Shown: positions 6,581 to 10,513 of the stretch, piece by piece
Position numbering within the stretch: position 1 is the stretch's first letter
How the letters are laid out: each line of letters opens with the position of its first letter
Assembly: GCA_902492855.1 (NCBI GenBank)
Contig: CABUMU010000068.1
Span: 1 to 10,513 of the forward strand
Length of the DNA stretch: 10,513 bases
Origin: an uncultured Collinsella sp.
GTDB lineage: Bacteria > Actinomycetota > Coriobacteriia > Coriobacteriales > Coriobacteriaceae
Reading direction: 5' to 3'
Notes under the pieces: model-generated
The model's database searches: none
What the model saw: the letters and a program-made list of their open reading frames with translations, nothing else
What the model was told of the DNA's origin: nothing
Translations under genes and position numbers: made by a program

Positions 6581-7999
6581 ATGGCCTACGACGCCAAGAA
6601 AATCTATTACCGCTTCGATGACCACTTGAGCCGCCTGGTTCTGGATTACGAAGCAAGCCGCCAGATTTCGCCCGAGAGCGAAAGCCTCTACCACGGCCTG
6701 CCGACCGACCCTTATGACGAGGGCCTGTTTGTCGAGCACAATGTCAAGCGCGGCCTGCGCAATGCCGACGGCTCGGGCGTGGTCGCGGGCCTCACTCGTA
6801 TCTCGGATGTGCACGGCTACAACAAGGTCGACGGAAAGGTCGTGCCCGATCAGGGCAAGCTCACGCTGCGCGGCTACAGCATCGAGGATCTGGTCAACAA
6901 TGCCCAGGCCGAGAATCGCTACGGCTACGAAGAAGTCGCCTATCTGCTTATTACGGGTTCGCTACCCAACAAGGAAGAGCTCGACGGCTTCTGCGAGCGC
7001 CTAGGTGCCTTTAGACATCTGAGCGACGAGTACGTCAAAGAGTTCCCCATGACCACGGTGTCGTCGAGCATCATGAACGTGCTCCAGCGCGCCGTGCTGC
7101 TGCTCTACGCCTTCGATGCCGAACCAGACGTGATCACGCCCGAGCACGAAATCGACGTCGCCATTTCCATGCTCGCACGTCTCCCGCGCATCGCCGCCTT
7201 CGCACACATGGCCTCGGTCGCCAAGCTTCGCGGCTCCGAGGTTCACGTGCCGCACCCCACGCCCGGTCTCTCCACCGCCGAGACCATCCTACAGGTCCTG
7301 CGCGGCGGCATGGCGTTCACCCGCGGTGAGGCAATGCTGCTCGACGTTATGCTCATGCTGCATGCCGAGCACGGCGGCGGCAACAACTCCACCTTCGCTT
7401 GCCGCGTGCTGTCGTCTTCGGCCACCGACCCGTATTCCGCCTACGCCGCGGCTATCGGCTCGCTCAAGGGCCCGCGCCACGGCGGTGCCAATGCCAAGGT
7501 CGTGTCTATGCACGAGGACATCCGCGCACATGTCTCCAATTGGGAGGACGAGGACGAGGTCGCGGCCTACCTGGGCAAGATCCTCGACAAGCAGGCCTTC
7601 GACGGCACGGGTCTCATCTACGGCATGGGCCACGCCGTCTATACGCTCAGCGACCCGCGCGCCGAGGTCTGCCGCCGTTACGCGCGCACACTTGCCGCCA
7701 AGAAGAACCTGGGCGATGAGTTCGCGCTCATCGAGCGCATCGAGCGCCTGGCCCCGCAAGTGATGCGCGACCACGGCATGACCAAGCCCATCTGCGCCAA
7801 CATCGACCTGTACACGGGCTTTATCTACAAGATGCTCGGCGTGCCCGAGACGCTCTTTACGCCGCTATTCGCCGTCGCCCGCATGGCCGGCTGGTCGGCA
7901 CACCGCATGGAAGAGCTCTTCTGCGCGCACCGTATTATTCGCCCCGCCTACCGCCCGGTTATCGAGCCGCTGGAGTACAAGCCACTCGCCGACCGATAG
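6581..7999 (+). CDS. gltA: Citrate synthase
   Basis: This 472-residue cytoplasmic enzyme condenses oxaloacetate with acetyl-CoA to citrate, the entry step of the oxidative TCA branch that anaerobes use mainly to make 2-oxoglutarate and glutamate. The family's active site is clear: HAEHGGGNNSTF at 261-272 (catalytic H264), GPRHGGANAK at 297-306 (H300), GMGHAVY at 348-354, and SDPRAE at 357-362 (D358). ARMAGWSAHRMEE (433-445) is the late substrate-binding segment. The N-terminal 60 residues before the core are somewhat longer than in classical enzymes, in keeping with citrate synthases of anaerobic gut bacteria. AGGAG lies 5 bases before the ATG. It follows the ACT gene and ends at a strong terminator. 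A 2-methylcitrate synthase activity cannot be excluded; no prp genes are nearby. Confidence 0.93.
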   Translation: MAYDAKKIYYRFDDHLSRLVLDYEASRQISPESESLYHGLPTDPYDEGLFVEHNVKRGLRNADGSGVVAGLTRISDVHGYNKVDGKVVPDQGKLTLRGYSIEDLVNNAQAENRYGYEEVAYLLITGSLPNKEELDGFCERLGAFRHLSDEYVKEFPMTTVSSSIMNVLQRAVLLLYAFDAEPDVITPEHEIDVAISMLARLPRIAAFAHMASVAKLRGSEVHVPHPTPGLSTAETILQVLRGGMAFTRGEAMLLDVMLMLHAEHGGGNNSTFACRVLSSSATDPYSAYAAAIGSLKGPRHGGANAKVVSMHEDIRAHVSNWEDEDEVAAYLGKILDKQAFDGTGLIYGMGHAVYTLSDPRAEVCRRYARTLAAKKNLGDEFALIERIERLAPQVMRDHGMTKPICANIDLYTGFIYKMLGVPETLFTPLFAVARMAGWSAHRMEELFCAHRIIRPAYRPVIEPLEYKPLADR

Positions 8000-8022
8000 G
8001 ACGCGGACCGTTATAGATCTTG

Positions 8023-8061
8023 AGCGTGGCCAGGGCATCGCCGCCTTCGGCCACGCTTTTT
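8023..8061 (+). terminator. Rho-independent terminator after citrate synthase
   Basis: AGCGTGGCC (8023-8031) pairs perfectly with GGCCACGCT (8049-8057) and is followed directly by T residues to 8061. The loop is 17 bases. It starts 24 bases after the citrate synthase stop and ends 25 bases before the next ATG. Confidence 0.85.
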
Positions 8062-8086
8062 ATGCCAGTAGAAAGGGCTGCATCAA

Positions 8087-8929
8087 ATGATTGTGTTTTC
8101 CGATATGGACGGAACGCTGCTGACGAGCGATAAGCAAATGAGCAATGCCACCTGGGCAATGCTCGACGAGCTCGCACGTCGTGGCATCGAGTTTGTTCCC
8201 TGCACGGGGCGTCCGCTGTCGGGCATCTTTGAGCCCATTCTCGCCCATCCCGCCGTGCACTACGCGGTCTGCGCCAACGGCGCCAGCGTCTGGCAGCTCG
8301 ACGAGGATACGCCCACCGACGCCTCGCGCGCCACGTGCATCTTGAGCCGTCCGCTCGATTGCGGCATTGCCCACCGCATCCATCGCATTGCCGCCGGCCA
8401 CGATGTGACCTTCGATATCTTCGCGGATGGACAGTGCTTCCTCCCCCGCTCGCTTTACGGGCGCCTGGATGAGTTCTGCGGCGGTGACCCCCACATCGCG
8501 GCTTCGCTCAAGCGCACACGAACACCGATCGACATGGATATCGACAGCAAGATCGACGAGGTCGAGACGCTCGAACGTATCGCCATGTACTGGCACGACC
8601 CGGCCGATCGCGACGCCATCGCCGCGGCGCTCAACACGCTCGGAGGCATTGAGGTCACGCGTTCGTACGCCATGAATATCGAGGTCATGGGTGAGGGCGC
8701 TACCAAGGGGACGGCCCTCACGTGGCTATGCGAATACCTGGGCAAGCGTCTCGCCGACGCCTGGGCGTTCGGAGACAACATCAACGACATCCCCATGCTG
8801 CAGGCAGCAGGCCACGGCATGGCCATGATCAACGCCGAGTCCGAAGACCGCGAGGCCGCCGACGCCATCACCGAATACGACAACGACCACGACGGCGTCG
8901 CCCGCACCATCATGGCCGCCCTTGCCTAG
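8087..8929 (+). CDS. Cof-type HAD hydrolase
   Basis: This 280-residue protein belongs to the HAD superfamily with a type II cap, the group that dephosphorylates sugar phosphates, FMN precursors or pyridoxal phosphate. Motif I is DMDGT (nucleophile D6, acid/base D8), motif II the threonine in CTGR (T40), motif III K207 in GEGATKGTAL, and motif IV GDNINDIPM (D230, D234), which binds magnesium. The cap lies between motifs II and III (about 85-190). The gene begins only 25 bases after the citrate synthase terminator, with AAGGG 9 bases before the ATG, so its promoter is not obvious and read-through is possible. The second HAD gene at 9048-9842 is a distant paralog in convergent orientation. Substrate cannot be deduced. 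Confidence 0.9.
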   Translation: MIVFSDMDGTLLTSDKQMSNATWAMLDELARRGIEFVPCTGRPLSGIFEPILAHPAVHYAVCANGASVWQLDEDTPTDASRATCILSRPLDCGIAHRIHRIAAGHDVTFDIFADGQCFLPRSLYGRLDEFCGGDPHIAASLKRTRTPIDMDIDSKIDEVETLERIAMYWHDPADRDAIAAALNTLGGIEVTRSYAMNIEVMGEGATKGTALTWLCEYLGKRLADAWAFGDNINDIPMLQAAGHGMAMINAESEDREAADAITEYDNDHDGVARTIMAALA

Positions 8930-8938
8930 TCATTAGTC

Positions 8939-8986
8939 AGTCATTGGGAACGTTCTTAAACGACTAGTCGTTGGGGACACTCTTCG
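8939..8986 (+). repeat. 48-bp repeat, left copy of an inverted pair
   Basis: It begins AGTCATTGGGAACGTTCTTA and ends ACACTCTTCG. Hand alignment to the reverse complement of 10003-10050 gives 41 of 48 identities without gaps. It contains a perfect 14-bp palindrome AACGACTAGTCGTT (8959-8972). It lies 9 bases after the stop codon of the first HAD gene. Confidence 0.8.
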
Positions 8987-9045
8987 CAAAAAGCTGCAAG
9001 GACTGTCCCCCACTGTCGGCAGAAAAGAAACGTCCCCATCTGCCG
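8973..9045. repeat. Cluster of REP-like inverted repeats between convergent genes
   Basis: GGGGACA (8973-8979) and TGTCCCC (9004-9010) are perfect inverted arms. CGGCAGA (9017-9023) and TCTGCCG (9039-9045) form a second pair. CGTCCCC recurs at 9031-9037, and on the minus strand GGGGACGTTTCTT there resembles the core of the 48-bp repeat. Such GGGGAC-rich short repeats resemble REP sequences mobilised by RAYT transposases; that link is inferred. The cluster could also insulate the two convergent HAD genes. Confidence 0.5.
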
Positions 9046-9047
9046 GA

Positions 9048-9842
9048 TTAGGAGAGACTCTCCAGCACGCGACGGAGCTCATGCTGAACGGCGTGGTCGC
9101 GGTTGCAGCCTACGACGCAATCGGCCACCGCCTTGAGCGCGGGGCGCGCGTTTTCCATCGCGCAGCCCGTGCCGACAAAGCGAATGATCTCGTAGTCGTT
9201 CATCGAGTCGCCAAACGCCATGACCTCGTCGCGTCCAATGCCGTAATGCTCCGCGAGCTGCGCGATACCCGAGGCCTTCGACACACCAGGCTGCATGGCA
9301 TCGATCCACGCATTGCCCGAAGGCGCAAAAGTAAAGAGCTGACCAAGTTCGCGCTGTAGCACGTACGCACTGTCCATAACCGCACTGTCGTCGCAAAAGA
9401 TACTCGCTTTGATGATATTTACGCTGGGATCGGGCAGCTCCCAAATGCGCTCGGCATTGGGAAGGTCCTTATCGACCTCACGCACGAACTTACACTCGTC
9501 ATCGAGCAGGAAGGACTTGGTTCGGTCAAAGAGCGCAAGATGCAGATTGGGAAACGTCCTGACGGCTTGGGCGAGCCTTCGAATCGCCAGGTGGGAATAC
9601 ACCTCACGGTCTACCATCTTACCGTCGGCGTAGACCTGGGCGCCGTTAGCGGCGACAAAGTCCATCTTGTCGCGAACGGGCGCAAAGAACTCGCACAGGC
9701 GATCGTAGCGACGACCTGACGATGCAGCGAAATGCACACCATGCTCGTGTAGCGCCAGAATCAGTTCGTAGGTCTCGGGAGGCACCTGGCCGTTTTCGTC
9801 AAGCAGTGTGCCATCCATATCGGATGCAATCAGTTTAAACAT
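9048..9842 (-). CDS. Cof-type HAD hydrolase, second copy, bracketed by inverted repeats
   Basis: This 264-residue phosphatase of the type II capped HAD group shows motif I DMDGT (D8, D10), motif II in AASSGR (S42), motif III lysine K189 in GVSKASG and motif IV GDSMNDYEII (D212, D216). It is complete and close to the usual family length. GGAG stands 7 bases before the ATG, giving a firm start. That ribosome binding site falls in the 3' arm of a long leader hairpin (9848-9909), so translation or transcription is probably controlled. The gene lies between inverted 48-bp repeats, convergent with the first HAD gene and downstream of adenine deaminase in the same direction. Substrate unknown; a sugar-phosphate or cofactor-phosphate role is typical of the family. 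Confidence 0.9.
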   Translation of the reverse strand: MFKLIASDMDGTLLDENGQVPPETYELILALHEHGVHFAASSGRRYDRLCEFFAPVRDKMDFVAANGAQVYADGKMVDREVYSHLAIRRLAQAVRTFPNLHLALFDRTKSFLLDDECKFVREVDKDLPNAERIWELPDPSVNIIKASIFCDDSAVMDSAYVLQRELGQLFTFAPSGNAWIDAMQPGVSKASGIAQLAEHYGIGRDEVMAFGDSMNDYEIIRFVGTGCAMENARPALKAVADCVVGCNRDHAVQHELRRVLESLS

Positions 9843-9847
9843 AGAAA

Positions 9848-9909
9848 AGCTCCCTTCGGGCTTGTTGGAATCGAACGTGTATCCGATTCCAACGTACCCA
9901 AAGGGAGCT
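9848..9909 (-). promoter_or_regulatory. Long leader hairpin that buries the HAD ribosome binding site
   Basis: AGCTCCCTT (9848-9856) pairs with AAGGGAGCT (9901-9909), GGG (9858-9860) with CCC (9897-9899), and TTGGAATCG (9865-9873) with CGATTCCAA (9884-9892). That gives 21 base pairs, a symmetric 4x4 internal loop and a 10-base apical loop. On the minus-strand RNA the 3' arm contains the Shine-Dalgarno sequence, and the stem is followed by UUUUCU and then the start codon. It could sequester the ribosome site or act as an attenuator. Confidence 0.7.
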
Positions 9910-9912
9910 CAA

Positions 9913-9941
9913 ATAAGACTCCGCGGGCGTAAACGTTACAA
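9913..9941 (-). promoter_or_regulatory. Candidate promoter for the second HAD gene
   Basis: On the minus strand TTGTAA (9941-9936) and TCTTAT (9918-9913) are spaced 17 bases, each four of six to consensus. The predicted start, near 9906, falls at the beginning of the leader hairpin. Confidence 0.3.
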
Positions 9942-9977
9942 GGACCTGGCAAATAGTTCACACATGTCAGAGGTCCT
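9941..9977. repeat. Inverted repeat AGGACCT-N23-AGGTCCT
   Basis: Perfect 7-base arms at 9941-9947 and 9971-9977 lie upstream of the candidate HAD promoter and partly overlap its -35. This could be an operator or a leader structure. No gene is seen in the 206-bp stretch from 9843 to 10048 that contains it. Confidence 0.3.
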
Positions 9978-10002
9978 ACGGTCGCGGCGTCAGGCAGCCC
10001 GC

Positions 10003-10050
10003 CAAAGAGTGTCACCGACGGCTAGACGTTTAAGAACGTCCCCGATGACT
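10003..10050 (-). repeat. 48-bp repeat, right copy of an inverted pair
   Basis: Read on the minus strand it begins AGTCATCGGGGACGTTCTTA and ends ACACTCTTTG, with 41 of 48 positions identical to the copy at 8939-8986. It overlaps the last two bases of the adenine deaminase stop codon. Confidence 0.8.
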
Positions 10051-10513
10051 AGTCGGCGTAGGTGAAGGTCGTGACGTCGAACATGCCCTCGGGGCGGATG
10101 CGGAGCGTCGGGATCACCGGCAGGGGCAGGAAGATGATGCCCATGATGGGGTCGAGCGGCGGCTCAATACCCATGGCGCGCGCCTTGACCATAAAGTCGT
10201 CGTGCTGCGCGGCAACGTCCTCGGCCGTGCCCTCGCTCATAAGGCCACCGAGCGCCAGCGGAATGCGCGCCACGACCTCGCCGTTGCGCACCAGCACGTG
10301 ACCGCCCTGGCCCACGGCTTCAACAGCAGCCATCATATCGGCGGCATTGTCGCCCACCACGCACACGTTGTGCGAGTCGTGGCCGATCGTGGAGGCAATG
10401 GCGCCACCGGTAATGGTGAAACCGCGCACCCAGCCGCGACCGATGTGCTTGCCGACGAGCCCCAGGCCAGCGGGGCCGTCGCCATCAGCGCCCTCGGCCT
10501 GCAGCGACACGCC
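10049..10513 (-). CDS. ade: Adenine deaminase, C-terminal part, cut by the right edge
   Basis: The visible 154 residues are the C-terminal domain of a metal-dependent adenine deaminase, which converts adenine to hypoxanthine and ammonia in purine salvage. Diagnostic segments are RGWVRGFTITGGAIAST, then HDSHN (the conserved His-Asp-Ser-His-Asn box), VVGDNAADM, PLALGGLMSEG, and a late IMGIIFLPLPVIP segment. The ending MFDVTTFTYAD fits family C-termini. The frame is open to the right edge, so roughly the first three quarters of the protein, including the amidohydrolase barrel, lies outside the window. The stop is TAG (10051-10049), located at the boundary of the 48-bp repeat. Function is confident from the C-terminal motifs alone; catalytic residues cannot be checked. 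Confidence 0.88.
   Translation of the reverse strand, partial: GVSLQAEGADGDGPAGLGLVGKHIGRGWVRGFTITGGAIASTIGHDSHNVCVVGDNAADMMAAVEAVGQGGHVLVRNGEVVARIPLALGGLMSEGTAEDVAAQHDDFMVKARAMGIEPPLDPIMGIIFLPLPVIPTLRIRPEGMFDVTTFTYAD

Larger units (their letters stand above)
8939..10050. mobile_element. Possible inverted-repeat-bounded element carrying a HAD gene
   Basis: The interval is bounded by the inverted 48-bp repeats, with ends AGTCAT and ATGACT, and holds a single gene (9048-9842). AGTC abuts the outside of both ends (8935-8938 and 10051-10054), which could be a 4-bp target duplication. That match is ambiguous because AGTC also starts the repeat itself. No transposase is present, so at most this is a non-autonomous element; two REP-like repeats placed after two genes explain the data about as well. 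Confidence 0.3.

Noticed and set aside
8939..9045. CRISPR-like array
   Set aside because: The repeats are few, inverted, of differing length, and not regularly spaced; no cas genes are present.

Overview
The window looks like chromosomal DNA from a high-GC anaerobic gut actinobacterium, most likely a Collinsella-like member of the Coriobacteriia. This rests on general protein character (Cof-type HAD phosphatases, an anaerobe-type citrate synthase, adenine deaminase) and base composition. No rRNA or marker gene is present, so the assignment is an inference.

Left part (1-4208, minus strand): an ABC exporter locus. A roughly 740-residue permease made of two fused, related membrane modules overlaps its ATPase gene by four bases if the longest frames are used. 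After a 153-bp gap with its own candidate promoter comes a third related permease module that runs off the left edge. The three modules share one membrane-segment signature, which suggests repeated duplication. I cannot name the substrate.

Middle (4209-6215): a divergent pair follows, a DUF2975 membrane protein and a small YozG-like HTH regulator. The 117-bp region between it and the exporter holds an operator-like dyad. The HTH gene continues in the same reading frame, through two amber codons, into a tyrosine recombinase catalytic domain that has lost its N-terminal half. This is the scar of a lost mobile element. About 390 bp without a gene follows, rich in GC hairpins.

Right part (6216-10513): an ACT-domain protein and citrate synthase form a likely two-gene operon ending in a clear intrinsic terminator. 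Next come a HAD phosphatase on the plus strand, a second HAD phosphatase on the minus strand, and the C-terminal end of adenine deaminase on the minus strand, cut by the right edge. The second HAD gene is bracketed by imperfect 48-bp inverted repeats (41/48 identical by hand alignment). Its leader can fold into a long hairpin that buries its ribosome binding site.

The most unusual items are the triple-module exporter, the regulator/integrase in-frame junction, and the inverted-repeat-bounded HAD gene with its leader hairpin. None can be called a new system from sequence alone.
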